From Hydractinia symbiolongicarpus (taxonomy: Eukaryota > Cnidaria > Hydrozoa > Anthoathecata > Hydractiniidae): a stretch of 64,000 nucleotides of DNA. The stretch spans positions 6,694,001-6,758,000 of the forward strand of contig NC_079879.1 in assembly GCF_029227915.1 (NCBI RefSeq), read 5' to 3'. Position numbers and translations under genes: made by a program. The notes beneath the pieces were generated by a model, which worked only from the letters and a program-made list of their open reading frames with translations, had not been told where the DNA came from and searched no databases. Below, one piece after another: positions 50,470 to 62,158 of this stretch (within the stretch, counting starts at the first letter, position 1; the number at the start of each line of letters is the position of its first letter).

Positions 50470-50600
50470 CTTCTACTTTTATAAAAAAGATCTATTATAT
50501 CTTTCTTTCGTCAAAAAACAAACCGACGAGCAGTAAGAACTGCTTTTATATAATTTAATGCATCTATGATAAGGTATATATATATATACATACAAGTATG
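50470..50600 (-). promoter_or_regulatory. orphan promoter and exon 1 of the deleted unit 0 gene
   Basis: Retains the exon 1 donor (GTAAGT, 50470-50465), the conserved CTGCTCGTCGGTTTG and TTGACGAAAGAAAG of exon 1, TTATATAAAAGC (50553-50542), the (TA)n tract and the CTCCTCCACATACTTGTATG upstream block. Nothing in the core differs from genes C-E, so it could still be transcribed, without a peptide to encode. Confidence 0.65.
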
Positions 50601-50654
50601 TGGAGGAGGGGCATAGAATGCAAAACGTGTTACTAAGGTGGATTACAACTTCCG

Positions 50655-50948
50655 TTATGGGTTTTTCTTCTTGTTTCTTAATTCTTGGTCGGACCGAATT
50701 ACGATAATCGATCTCACCTTCTCATCCACCATAACCGCCTTAAATAACCTTTGATATAGCCTTATCTTCTTCATCTCAAAAAAATCTACCACATCCCTCG
50801 CGATTACAGAAATGGAGTCAATTGAATGACTACGGCCAATTGACATCAACATTTTTAAGTGCTCTAGCCATTCCGTCAACTCTAAACTTTGCTTTGCGAA
50901 GGTTGATGTCAACTGTAGTATTACCTCCCACTTCTCCTCATCCAACAA
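50655..50948 (-). other. spacer open frame, intact version (97 codons, unidentified)
   Basis: An open frame 5' of the orphan promoter, on the same strand. The predicted protein is helical and charged: LDEEKWEVILQLTSTFAKQS near the start, then a stretch with ISVIARDVVDFF and IRLYQRLFKAVM. Compared with units 1-3, differences are mostly conservative in this frame, and one indel between units is exactly three bases (VILQL versus VLQL), which suggests coding descent. There is no in-frame ATG at its start and stops lie just upstream, but a possible splice acceptor (TTTTACTTTTAG) is near 50980. It could be an exon or a relic of a gene duplicated with the array. No family is recognised. Confidence 0.4.
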
Positions 50949-52276
50949 TTATCAACCTTACCATAGCACTCTTCCTAATAGTGCACGTTATTTGAGAACA
51001 GTCCCTAAAAGTAAAAATGCACTACAAACGTACTGATTAACATCACCATTTCTACTTTTTGTACACGAGAACTTTTGCCAGATGCCTGTTTGTTGCAGGC
51101 CGTACATATTCCAATTATTTAAAGATGTTTAAAATAATTACAGCAGATAGCTTATTGACTATACATGCGCGCAAAAAGGCATTGAGACTAACGAGATTTT
51201 AACAAAACTTGCTCCCTGTACATTCGACATACTCTTGTTTTGCCTATCTCAATGTCAAAAATCATTAGGGAGTTTCTTTGCTTTTCAGCAATAAGAAGAG
51301 AGTATTTTTTAATACAAATTATAGCTGCATTTGTTTCATTATATTACTCACACCATCTGTTTCTTTTTTCAGCTTTTCCGTGCATGTTATGTTTTTTTGA
51401 GCTATGATAATCAATGTTTAAATAATAACTAAAATGATATAATAACTAAATGTAGTTCGTATTAACTTTCTTACGAGAACAAAATTAAGTATTTGAATAA
51501 ATTGAGGTAAGACGGAACATGACAGTATAAAAGTGGATAGGTATCCTATATCATGAAAAAGGGCAAAATGGAAGCATTTTTTTAATGTCGACGATTATTA
51601 TTCGTTACTAAAACTTGATTAATATTGAGATAGTGCCGATACATATCTTTCCATTGTCAATGCATAAGAAATGTCATTGCTAAAATTACATTAAGACTTC
51701 AACTTTATGTCAATTAAAATGTCTTTTCTGGAATTAAAAATCATTTCTGGATACATTTCTAATATAATACCGTTTGTAGGGATAAAATGTAGTAGCAGAT
51801 AAAAAGTAAGACACCTTTGTTAGGACGCATTTGTGATAAAAAAGAGAACTAATACCACTTAATTTAATCTGAAGTCGAAACATATTTTTAACAGGCCCTG
51901 ATATAACAAAACAAATTTTCATTAAACAACTGTTAATTCTAGGCCAACTTTTTACGATTGTTTTTATAAAAACTGCAAATTCAGAGCCTTCTTTATTTGC
52001 GCAAGTATTTTTTACCCTTATCTTTTTCGTGACGTTTACTTTGATAATAAAATGTGGATTTATTTTAATTTCACACACAAAGCAAACATAATTTTTAATT
52101 TTATTTTATAAGTTGCTATTAAAATATAAATTTTTAAAATTTTTCCTAAAGAAATTTAATTGAAATTGAATAACAACTGCATGTCAAAGCGATATCCATC
52201 ATTTCATGCCTACATCTAGTGATGCATATACTTTTGCAATTTTCGTAACTGTATCAACAACTAATCTGCAAAAACG

Positions 52277-52810
52277 GGGTTTTTCAAACATGTTATGACT
52301 TTTCATAGATCCTTTCAAATTGAATCAAACTTGGCACACTTATAGTACGTCACAAAAGGAACACAATGGCGGCAATAAATTTTTGCTTGTGTCAGCGCAT
52401 TTTTTGTGACGTCAACTGCTTAAAATTGAATTGCTTTAGTTCTACAGCGAATTTTACATTCTGTTTGAAGTTTGTGAAAGCTACATAAATCTTATTTTTT
52501 TCATATAGATCGTATGAAAAAATTCCAAAATTGCATGGAAATCCGAATAAATCGGAAAATCTCGTGTCCAAAACATAGGCGATGATTCTTTTTGATGGAA
52601 CAAAGTTGTGTTGTAAGTTTCAAGGTCTAAGGATAATCCTAACAAGAGTGATTATATTTTCTCTTTTATAAGGGTTTCATAGAGATTTTTAGGGGTAGTT
52701 TCGAGTAATTGCCAATATCAAAGCCTCTGTAAGGCATGGGACCAAAGAATTTGACATGCAGGTGTCTAATAAATAAATGTTGAAACTCATAGGCCTGCAT
52801 TATAGCGTTA
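52277..52810 (-). repeat. dispersed repeat R5, copy 2, inserted in unit 0 only
   Basis: Matches 16340-16745 in order (ACGTCA, TAGTTCTACAGCGAATTT, AAAGTTGTGTTGTAAGTTTC, GATAATCCTAAC, TTTCGAGT, TAATAAATAAATG tail). The tail is at the high-coordinate end, so the element reads left to right; the array genes read the other way. Units 1 and 2 run directly through this site (CTGCAAAACCGG, then ACTAAGACAAG), so it is an insertion or a replacement. Confidence 0.6.
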
Positions 52811-53879
52811 AGGATAGTATCAGTAAATAAAAAATATCCAATGACATATTGGAATGTTTACTCAAGCAAATCACAATTCGAACAGAAAGCAATGTAAACA
52901 GTGTATTTTTGGCGTTATAAAATCACCTTATTAAAATCACTTTATTTTGGTTAATGTTCAATTGCAAAGTACCAAGCAAGAAGTAAAACGTATGTTGGCC
53001 AAGAAAGTAAAAAGAACTGAGTAAAGAGCACAGTTTCTTGTGTTTTTTCTTTCGGTCTTTCTACACTTATGTATCGAAGTAAATTATTATGAAAATATTA
53101 TGAGAAACCTAACTTGCATCATAAAAAAGTTTGTGTAAAACTTTCATGCTTAAGAACAACAGCGTCAGCTTAGCTAGCTACAAGCTCTTTGTTTCGAGAC
53201 CCATAGCCATTTTCTCTAAGTCCTAATTTACTTTATCAGTTATAATATGTTATAGCCTACTGCTATTATATTTCTTTATGTTTATGGCTGGAGTGGTCAG
53301 AAATAGTTAGAAAAAGCCTGTTGGATCATGAAAAGACATTATCTCTGTGTATTCTCACTTTCTTATATGTGAAGAACAATTGTGAAAAATCTCTTTAAAA
53401 TGATGTCAATGAAAATCCCTTCGTACCGAAATAAAAAAATCTTCTATCTCCCCCACTTAATGTCACTAAACCTTAACAAAGCGGCTATTTTCATAGCCAA
53501 AAAGCTGTGAGAACATCCTATATTGGTCTATTCGCGACCTTATTGCTGACAGTAAATTCTAATGTAGATACGCGTGCAACAAATACATACTGCATGTTTC
53601 ATTAGGAGCGAAATATTGACGACAAAAGAGTGCAGAAATAGATTTTAAAAACAATAACAGGGTCGACAAAATGTTTGTCTGGAGAAATATTTGACCGAAT
53701 TTTTTTGTATGATAAGACTGAGGTGATTTCATTAAAAAAGGACAACGGAGTAGAATTCAATTAAAATTTGTTACACGACATATAAGTTATATTTCAATAA
53801 AAAATTTTCGCCATAGCCCATCATCTGAATGTTCCTTCTTTTAATGTTTACAAATAACCACAGGATGTTTCGAATGATC

Positions 53880-54307
53880 CTACTTAATTCTTGGACCACT
53901 ACCATTTGTCAAGCAAACATATTCTTGAAATGGAGTGGAAAAGTCGCATACAAAATTAGCACATCCAAAGCAAGAATGCGGATCTTCAGAATTACATGTT
54001 TTGAAAAACATTTTGTTACAATCAAATTGTGTTGTTGTTGTTGTTGGAAAAGGTGCCGTGTTAGTAACCTGTGGTTGAAAAAGGTAGAATGGTTAATAAT
54101 ATTCTCTAATGCAATGTCGGAGTTTTACAAAATTGACTGATGTTGGAAATTACTTTTTTAGTTATAGCAATCTAGTTTCCTTGTAAAACAAGACTGCCAC
54201 ATATCTTTGAATTGTAATAAATTATACGTATTCATACCTACAGGTACAGCCTTAACAAACATAGAGATTGATAGTAGCAACACGAATAATAAAGCAAGCT
54301 TCATCAT
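53880..54307 (-). CDS. gene C: secreted six-cysteine peptide
   Basis: Minus-strand gene joining 54307-54242 and 54068-53880, 84 residues. Intron 2 (54241-54069, GTAGGT...CACAG, 173 nt, phase 0) follows the signal-peptide exon. Two adjacent in-frame ATGs open it (MMKLALLFV...KAVP); the second aligns with the single ATG of genes A and B, where the first reads ACG, so both starts are possible and equivalent for secretion. Exon 3 begins VTNTAPF, a short linker of one Pro and five Thr, then FDC. The six Cys lie at 39, 47, 55, 58, 63 and 74 with the family spacing, and the end is NGSGPRIK. The linker is far shorter than in gene B. Intron 1 (54640-54310) lies in the 5' UTR. Function unknown; extracellular by inference. 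Confidence 0.85.
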
Positions 54308-54640
54308 GGCTAGCAATTAAAAAATTAAAATTAATAAAATCTATAACTAAAAAAATAAAATATATATATGGGATTTTCACTACAATTTTTAGCAACAAGA
54401 ACAAAAAGCTACAGAAATGTTAAAAGCTTTACTATTTTTTGGGGTTAAAAGATATTTTTAATATGCACAGTAGCATTTATAGCCTCGATAAAAGAATTCA
54501 TTAAAAATTTAGCTACGAAAACACTTTTATGATTCTATTCTTTTTAAAGAAAGGAATGAATACAACTACCTCGGTAAGATATGCAACACAAAGCAACGTG
54601 ACGGCTAGGAAATAAAAGAACTACCTAATTCTACACTTAC

Positions 54641-54790
54641 TTCTACTTTTATAAAAAAGATCTATTATATCTTTCTTTCGTCAAAAACAAACCGACGAGC
54701 AGTAAGAACTGCTTTTATATAATTTAATGGATCTATGATAAGGTATATATATATACTTACATACAAGTATGTGGAGGAGTGGCATAGAAT
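54641..54790 (-). promoter_or_regulatory. promoter and exon 1 of gene C
   Basis: Minus strand: CTCCTCCACATACTTGTATG, (TA)n, TTATATAAAAGC (54722-54711), CTTACTGCTCGTCGGTTTG, TTGACGAAAGAAAG, ending at the donor GTAAGT (54640). The TATA-like box would place the start near 54690, making exon 1 about 50 nt and wholly non-coding. Confidence 0.6.
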
Positions 54791-54849
54791 ACAAAACGTG
54801 CTACTAAGGTGAATTACAACTTTCGATATTGAATTTACTTTTTGTTTGT

Positions 54850-55110
54850 TAATTGTTGGTCGGACTAAATTACGATCATCGTTCTCACCTTTAATCCACC
54901 ATAACCACCTTAAATAACCTTTGATATAGCCTTATCTTCCTCATCTCAAAAAATCTACCGCATCTCTCGCAATTACAGAAATGCAGTCAATTGGATGACT
55001 ACTGCCCATTGACGTCAACATATTTAACCGCTCTAGCGCTTCTGTCAACTGTAAACTTTGCTTTGCAAAGGTTGATGTCAACTGTAGTACCTCCCACTTC
55101 TCCTCCGCCA
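54850..55110 (-). pseudogene. spacer open frame, frameshifted copy (unit 1)
   Basis: Homologue of the 97-codon frame at 50655-50948. The first part reads LAEEKWEVLQLTSTFAKQSL and continues similarly. It then loses frame because the T-run of the minus strand (A-run 54948-54953) is six bases instead of seven, giving a stop soon after VDFL. The sequence after the shift still aligns in the other frame (RLYQRLFKVVMVD). This indicates decay of a formerly coding segment. Confidence 0.4.
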
Positions 55111-57610
55111 AAAATTATCGACTTTTGCATAGCCCTCCTCTTAATAGTGCACGTTATTAGAGAACAGTCCCTGCAATAAAATCCACTACAATCGTACTAA
55201 TTAATATAAACATTTCTACTTCTTGTAAACGTCATCTTTAACATTTGCCTGTTTGTTACAGGACGCGCATGTTTCACTTATTGACTAACAAAAATGTTTA
55301 AAAATGTTAAAAATATTTACAGCAGATAACTTACTGGTTACCTAGTTAATTATAGATATAGCAATTGATTATATTTGTCGCAAAAGCATTGAGACTAACG
55401 AATTTTTTATGAAAGTTGCTTACTGGACATTCGAAAGACTCTCGTTTTTCCTATCTCAATGTCAAAATATTGTTAGCAAGATTCTCTGGTATTCTGTAAT
55501 AAGAAGAGAGTTTTTTAAAACAAATTTCAACTCCATTTGTTTCAATATATTATTCGTACCATCTGTTTCTTTTTTGGTTTAGCTGTCCATGTTATGATTT
55601 TCTGAGCTATAACAATCAGTATTTAAAAATAATAAATAAAATGTAGTTCGTATTAACTTTCTTACAATAATAAAATTAAGTTTTTGAATTAATTGAGATA
55701 AAACGGAACATGACAGTAAAAATGTGAATTGATATCCTATATCATAAAAGAAAAAAAAGGATGGAGAAATTTTATTTTATGTTAATGATGATCATTCATT
55801 ACTACAACATGATTATTATTGAAATAGTGCCGATACAGATCTTCCCACTGTTAATGCATAAAAAAATCATTGCCAACATTCACATTAGCACTTCAACTTT
55901 TTGTAAATTAAAATGTCTTTTTTACAGCTGTAATTATTATAAAATCATTTCTGGACACATTTCTAATATAATACTGTTTGTAGGGATAAAATGAGGTAGC
56001 AGATAAAAAGAAAACCTTTGTTAAGACGCATCTGTGATAAAAAAAGAACTTATACCATTAAAAATACTCTGAAGTCGAAACATATTTTAACAGGCAAAGA
56101 TATCACAAAACAAAATAAAATTATTATTCGTCTTTTTTATCCGTGAAAAAATCATATCTATCTGAAATTGGAAAGCTTAGTAAACTTGCTTCCTAATAAG
56201 TTCACCGTTTTAATTATATTATATACGTTAAGCAGTGCTCTCACAAACAACTGTTAATTCTAGGCCAATTTTTCTGCGAATCTCTTTATAAAAACTGCGA
56301 ATTCTGAGCTTTATTTTTTTATTATTAATTTGCTTTTATATTTTTCGTTGCGTTCACTTTGGTATTAAAATTTCGATTTATTCTAATTTTACACACATAG
56401 AAAACATATTTTTAAATCTTATTTTATAAGTTGCTAATATAAGATTGAAATTTTTCCTAGAGAAATTTAATTGATAAACAACAACTGCATGTCAAGTCGA
56501 TATTTATCACTTCATGCCTGCATCGTAATGGACATACTTTTGCAGTTTTCGTAATTATGTCAAAAACTAATCTGCAAAACCGGACTAAGACAAGTAAATA
56601 CTTGAGGTAATGGTATCTGTAAACAAAAAATTACCCCATGAAATATGGAAATGTTTACTTAAGCAAAACACAATTCGTAAGGAAAGCAATGTCTTGTGAA
56701 ACAGTGCATATTTGACATATTTGAAATCACCTTATTAAAATCACTTCATTTTGGTTGATGTTCAATTGCAAAGTACCGAGCGATAAGTAAAATCTATGTT
56801 GACCAAGAAAGTAAAAAGAACTGAGTAAAGAGTACTGTTTTTTGTGTTTGTTCTTTCGGGCATTCTACACTTATGCTTCGATATAAATTATTATGGAAAT
56901 ATTATAAGAAACCAAGCTTGCATAACAAAATAGTTTGTGTAAAGCTTTCATGCTTAAAAGCAACAGTATCAGCTTAGGTAGCTACAAGCTCTTTGTTTCC
57001 AGACCCATAGCAATTTTCTTTTAGTACTGGCTTAATTTTTCAGTTATATGTTATAGCCTACTGCTATTATAGTTCTTTATGTTCATGGTCAGGAGTGGTC
57101 AGAAATAGTTAGAAAATCTTCACAAAAACTGCCCCTTAGCCTGTTTGATCATGCAAAGATATTATCTCTGTGTATTCTCACTTTCTTATATGTGAAGAAC
57201 AATTGTGAAAAATCTCTTCAAAATGATGTCAATGAAAATCCCTTCGCACCGGAATAAAAAGAACCTCGATCTCCCTAAATTAATATCACTAAACCTTAGC
57301 AAAACTGCTATTTATATAACCACAAAGCTGTGAGAAAATTCTATATTGATACATTCGTGACCGTAATCTTGACTCTAATTCCTAATTTAGACAATATAGG
57401 GGCGAGCTATTGACGACAAAGGAGTGCGTAAATATATTTCTGAAACAATAACCGGGTCGAAGAAAGGTTTGTCTGGCAAAATGTTTGGCCGACTTTTTGT
57501 ATGATAAGACTGAGGTGATTTCATAAAAAAGGGACAACGGAGTAGAATTCAATTAAAATTTGTTACACGATATATAAGTTATATTTCAATAAAAAAATTT
57601 TCGAAAGATG

Positions 57611-58039
57611 CTACTTAATTCTTGGACCACTACCACTTGGTAAGCAAGCATATTCTTGAAATCCAGTGACAAATTCGCATACAAAATTAGCACATCCAAA
57701 GCAAGAATTCGGATCATGAAAATTACATGTCTTGAAAAACACTTCGTTACAATCCAATTGTGTTGTTGTTGTTGTTGGAAAAGGTGCCGTGTTAGAAACC
57801 TGTTGTTGGAAAAGGCGGAACGGTTAATAATGTTCTCTAATACAATGTCTCAGTTTTACAAAATTGACTGATGTTGAAAGTTACTTTTCGTATTTATAGC
57901 AATCTAGTTTCCTTGTAAAACAAGACTGCCACATATCTTTGAATTGTAATAAGTTATACGTATTCATACTTACAGGTGCAGCCTTAACAAACATGGAGAT
58001 TGATAGTAGTAACATGAATAATAAAGCAAGCTTCATCAT
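57611..58039 (-). CDS. gene D: secreted six-cysteine peptide, divergent array member
   Basis: Minus-strand gene joining 58039-57974 and 57799-57611, 84 residues. Intron 2 is 57973-57800 (GTAAGT...AACAG, phase 0). The signal peptide reads MMKLALLFM...KAAP, with two in-frame ATGs as in C. The linker is the same as in C with VSN for VTN. The six Cys positions and spacing are identical to C, and the end is SGSGPRIK. Relative to C, exon 3 differs at 18 nucleotides: 16 change the amino acid (13 residues) and two are silent, while every Cys and the FGCANFVC core are kept. Several changes alter charge (K to E, E to H, D to E). Exon 1 and promoter lie at 58373-58510. Confidence 0.85.
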
Positions 58040-58372
58040 GGCTAGCAATTAAAAAATTAAAATTAATAAAATCGATAACTAAAAAATTAAAATATATATA
58101 TGGGATTTTCACTAAAATTTTTAGCAACAACAACAAAAAGTTTCAGAAATGTTAAAAGCTATACTATTTTTTGGGTTTAGAAAATATTTTTAATATGCAC
58201 AGTAAAATTTATAGCTTGGATAAACGAGATCATTAACGATTTTGCCACGAAATAACTTTTGTATTTCTACCTCTTTTAAAGAAAAAATTGAATGTAAATA
58301 TCTGGGTAAGATATGCGACACAAAGCAACGTGACTTATAAGAAATAAAAGAACTACCTAATTCTGCACTTAC

Positions 58373-58510
58373 TTCTACTTTTATAAAAAAAATCTATTAT
58401 TTGTTTATCTTTCTTTCACAAACCGACTAGCAGTAATAACTGCTTCTATATAAATTAATCGATCTATGATAAGGTTTATATACATACATACAAGTATGTG
58501 GAGGAGGGGC
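58373..58510 (-). promoter_or_regulatory. promoter and exon 1 of gene D
   Basis: Same architecture as gene C, with CTCCTCCACATACTTGTATG, a shortened TA tract, a TATATAGAAGC box (58452-58442) and CTGCTAGTCGGTTTG. Exon 1 lacks part of the GACGAAAGAAAG block. The donor GTAAGT is at 58372. Confidence 0.55.
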
Positions 58511-58569
58511 ATAAAATTCCAAATGTGTTACTAAGGTGGATTACAACTTCAGTTACTGTTTTTCCTTTT

Positions 58570-58840
58570 TGTTTGTTAATTGTAGGTCGGACCCAATTAC
58601 GATCATCGTTTTCACCTTTCCATCCACCATAACCACCTTAAATAACCTTTGATATAGCCTTATCTTCCTCATCTCAAAAAATCTACCGCATCTCTCGCAA
58701 TTACAGACATGCAGTCAATTGGATGACTACTGCCCATTGACGTCAACATATTTAACCGCTCTAGCGCTTCTGTCAACTGTAAACTTTGCTTTGCAAAGGT
58801 TGATGTCAACTGTAGTACCTCCCACTTCTCCTCCGCCAAC
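58570..58840 (-). pseudogene. spacer open frame, frameshifted copy (unit 2)
   Basis: Same one-base loss in the T-run (58676-58681) as in units 1 and 3. After the shift the reading continues with VVMVDGKVKTMIVIGSD, closer to unit 0 than the unit 1 copy is. Confidence 0.4.
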
Positions 58841-61397
58841 AATTATCGACTTTAGCATAGCCCTCCTCTTAATAGTGCACGTTATTTGAGAACAGTCCCT
58901 GCAATAAAATCCACTACAATCGTACTAATTAATATAAACATTTCTACTTCTTGTAAACGTCATCTTTAACATATGCCTGTTTGTTACAGGACGCGCATGT
59001 TTCACTTATTAACTAACAAAATTGTTTAAAAATGTTTAAAATATTTACAGCAGATAACTTATTGGTTACCTAGTTAATTATAGATATAGCAATTGATTAT
59101 ATTTGTCGCAAAAGCATTGAGACTAACGAATTTTTTATGAAAGTTGCTTTCTGGACATTCGAAAGACTCTCGTTTTTCCTATCTCAATGTCAAAATATTG
59201 TTAGCAAGATTCTCTGGTATTCTGTAACAAGAAGAGAGTTTTTTAAAACAAATTTCAACTCCATTTGTTTCAATATATTATTCGCACCATCTGTTTCTTT
59301 TTTGGTTTAGCTGTCCATGTTATGATTTTCTGAGCTATAACAATCAGTATTTAAAAATAATAAATAAAATGTAGTTCGTATCAACTTTCTTACAATAATA
59401 AAATTAAGTTTTTGAATTAATTGAGATAAAACGGAACATGACAGTAAAAATGTGAATTGATATCCTATATCGTAAAAGAAAAAGGATGGAGAAATTTTAT
59501 TTTATGTTAACGATGATCATTCATTACTACAACATGATTATTATTGAAATAGTGCCGATGCAGATCTTCCCACTGTTAATGCATAAAAAAATCATTGCCA
59601 ACATTCACATTAGCACTTCAACTTTTTGTAAATTAAAATGTCTTTTTTACAGCTGTAATTATTATAAAATCATTTCTGAACACATTTCTAATATAATACT
59701 GTTTGTAGGGATAAAATGAGGTAGCAGATAAAAAGAAAACCTTTGTTAAGACGCATCTGTGATAAAAAAAGAACTTATACCATTAAAAATACTCTGAAGT
59801 CGAAACATATTTTAACAGGCAAAGATATCACAAAACAAAATAAAATTATTATTCGTCTTTTTTATCCGTGAAAAAATCATATCTATCTGAAATTGGAAAG
59901 CTTAGCAAACTTGCTTCCTAATAAGTTCACCGTTTTAATTATATTATATACGTTACGCAGTGCTCTCACAAACAACTGTTAATTCTAGGCCAATTTTTCT
60001 GCGAATCTCTTTATAAAAACTGCGAATTCTTAGCTTTATTTTTTTATTATTAATTTGCTTTTATATTTTTCGTTGCGTTCACTTTGGTATTAAAATTTCG
60101 ATTTATTCTAATTTCACACACATAAAAAACATATTTTTAAATCTTATTTTATAAGTTGCTAATATAAGTTTGAAATTTTTCCTAAAGAAATTTAATTGAT
60201 AAACAACAACTGCATGTCAAGTCGATATTTATCACTTCATGCCTGCATCGTAATGGACATAATTTTGTAGTTTTCGTAATTATGTCAAAAACTAATCTGC
60301 AAAACCGGACTAAGACAAGTAAATACTTGAGGCAATGGTATCTGTAATCAAAAAATTACCCCATGAAATATGGAAATGTTTACTTAAGCAAAACACAATT
60401 CGTAAGGAAAGCAATGTCTTGTGAAACAGTGCATATTTGACTTTATGAAATCACCTTATTAAAATCACTTCATTTTGGTTGATGTTCAATTGCAAAGTAC
60501 CGAGCGATAAGTACAATCTATGTTGACCAAGAAAGTAAAAAGAACTGAGCAAAGAGTACTGTTTTTTGTGTTTGTTCTTTCGGGCATTCTACACTTATGT
60601 TTCGATATAAATTATTATGGAAATATTATAAGAAACCAAGCTTGCATCACAAAAAAGTTTGTGCAAAGCTTTCATGCTTAAAAGCAACAGTATCAGCTTA
60701 GGTAGCTACAAGCTCTTTGTTTCCAGACCCATAGCAATTTTCTTTTAGTACTGGCTTAATTTTTCAGTTATATGTTATAGCCTACTGCTATTATAGTTCT
60801 TTATGTTCATGGTCAGGAGTGGTCAGAAATAGTTAGAAAATCTTCACAAAAACTGCCCCTTAGCCTGTTTGATCATGCAAAGATATTATCTCTGTGTATT
60901 CTCACTTTCTTATATGTGAAGAACAATTGTGAAAAATCTCTTTAAAATGATGTCAATGAAAATCCCTTCGCACCGAAATAAAAAAAACTTCGATCTCCCT
61001 AAATTAATATCACTAAACCTTAGCAAAACTGCTATTTATATAACCACAAAGCTGTGAGAACATTCTATATTGATACATTCGTGACCGTAATCTTGACTCT
61101 AATTCCTAATTTAGACAATATAGGGGCGAGCTATTGACGACAAAGGAGTGCATAAATATATTTCTGAAACAATAACCGGGTTGAAGAAAGGTTTGTCTGG
61201 CAAAATGTTTGGCCGAATTTTTTTGTATGATAAGACTGAGGTGATTTCATAAAAAAGGGACAACGGAGTAGAATTCAATTAAAATTTTTTACACGACATA
61301 TAAGTTATATTTCAATAAAAAATTTTCGCCATAGCCCATCATCTGAATGTTCCTTCTTTTAATGTTTACAAATAACCACAGGATGTTTCGAATGATC

Positions 61398-61825
61398 CTA
61401 CTTAATTCTTGGACCACTACCATTTGTCAAGCAAACATATTCTTGAAATGGAGTGGAAAAGTCGCATACAAAATTAGCACATCCAAAGCAAGAATGCGGA
61501 TCTTCAGAATTACATGCCTTGAAAAATATTTTGTTACAATCAAATTGTGTTGTTGTTGTTGTTGGAAAAGGTGCCGTGTTAGTAACCTGTGGTTGAAAAA
61601 GGTAGAATGGTTAATAATATTCTCTAATGCAATGTCGGAGTTTTACAAAATTGACTGATGTTGGAAATTACTTTTTTAGTTATAGCAATCTAGTTTCCTT
61701 GTAAAACAAGACTGCCACATATCTTTGAATTGTAATAAATTATACGTATTCATACCTACAGGTACAGCCTTAACAAACATAGAGATTGATAGTAGCAACA
61801 CGAATAATAAAGCAAGCTTCATCAT
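61398..61825 (-). CDS. gene E: secreted six-cysteine peptide, near-identical to gene C
   Basis: Minus-strand gene joining 61825-61760 and 61586-61398, 84 residues, with intron 2 at 61759-61587. The signal peptide is identical to gene C. Exon 3 differs from C by three bases: Met to Ile and Thr to Ala between the first two Cys, and one silent change. Cys spacing and the NGSGPRIK end are kept. Promoter, exon 1 and introns correspond to those of C at the 7,518-bp offset, so it is a very recent copy that should be expressed in the same way. Confidence 0.85.
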
Positions 61826-62158
61826 GGCTAGCAATTAAAAAATTAAAATTAATAAAATCTATAACTAAAAAAATAAAATATATATATGGGATTTTCACTA
61901 CAATTTTTAGCAACAAGAACAAAAAGCTACAGAAATGTTAAAAGCTTTACTATTTTTTGGGGTTAAAAGATATTTTTAATATGCACAGTAGCATTTATAG
62001 CCTCGATAAAAGAATTCATTAAAAATTTAGCTACGAAAACACTTTTATGATTCTATTCTTTTTAAAGAAAGGAATGAATACAACTACCTCGGTAAGATAT
62101 GCGACACAAAGCAACGTGACGGCTAGGAAATAAAAGAACTACCTAATTCTACACTTAC

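Larger units (their letters stand above)
49720..53315 (-). repeat. array unit 0: unit without coding exons
   Basis: Aligns with units 1-3 from TCACAAAAAGCTGCC (49721) to the start of unit 1. Compared with unit 2, the 3' UTR, exon 3, intron 2, exon 2 and the end of intron 1 (equivalent to about 57565-58090) are missing: sequence equivalent to the downstream flank (GGAACAATTAAAATTT, to ~50165) runs straight into AAATATATATATGGGATTTT of intron 1. The remaining intron 1 and promoter are closest to those of unit 2 (gene D type). It also has a ~530-bp R5 insertion at 52277 that the other units lack. Confidence 0.8.
53316..57116 (-). repeat. array unit 1 (gene C)
   Basis: About 3.8 kb. The gene half (to about 54900) differs from unit 2 by roughly 8-10 percent by eye, while the spacer half (about 54930-57110) is almost identical to unit 2 (offset about 3,725). 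From about 53697 onward it is almost identical to unit 3 at an offset of exactly 7,518. Apart from the peptide gene and the decayed spacer frame, I see no gene. Confidence 0.85.
57117..60840 (-). repeat. array unit 2 (gene D)
   Basis: 3,724 bp, from TCTTCACAAAAACTGCCCC at 57117 to the same word at 60841. Gene and promoter are of a second type, closest to the remains in unit 0. The 3' flank of gene D lacks about 50 bases present after genes C and E. The spacer is nearly identical to that of unit 1. Confidence 0.85.

Noticed and set aside
51734-52078. 114-codon minus-strand frame in unit 0
   Set aside because: Homologous sequence in units 1-3 is full of stops and length-changing indels, and there is no sign of coding constraint.
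53829-54140. 103-codon + strand frame (and its copy at 61347)
   Set aside because: It lies antisense over exon 3 of genes C and E. Its Cys run is the reverse complement of the Thr codons of the linker.
54991-55179. 62-codon + strand frame repeated at 62509
   Set aside because: It is antisense to the decayed spacer frame, which has the better coding evidence (3-base indel, conservative changes).
55761-55994. 77-codon + strand frame repeated at 59486 and 63279
   Set aside because: Its conservation only reflects the recent duplication of the spacer. The more diverged unit 0 breaks the frame, and composition is A/T-driven Ile/Lys/Asn.
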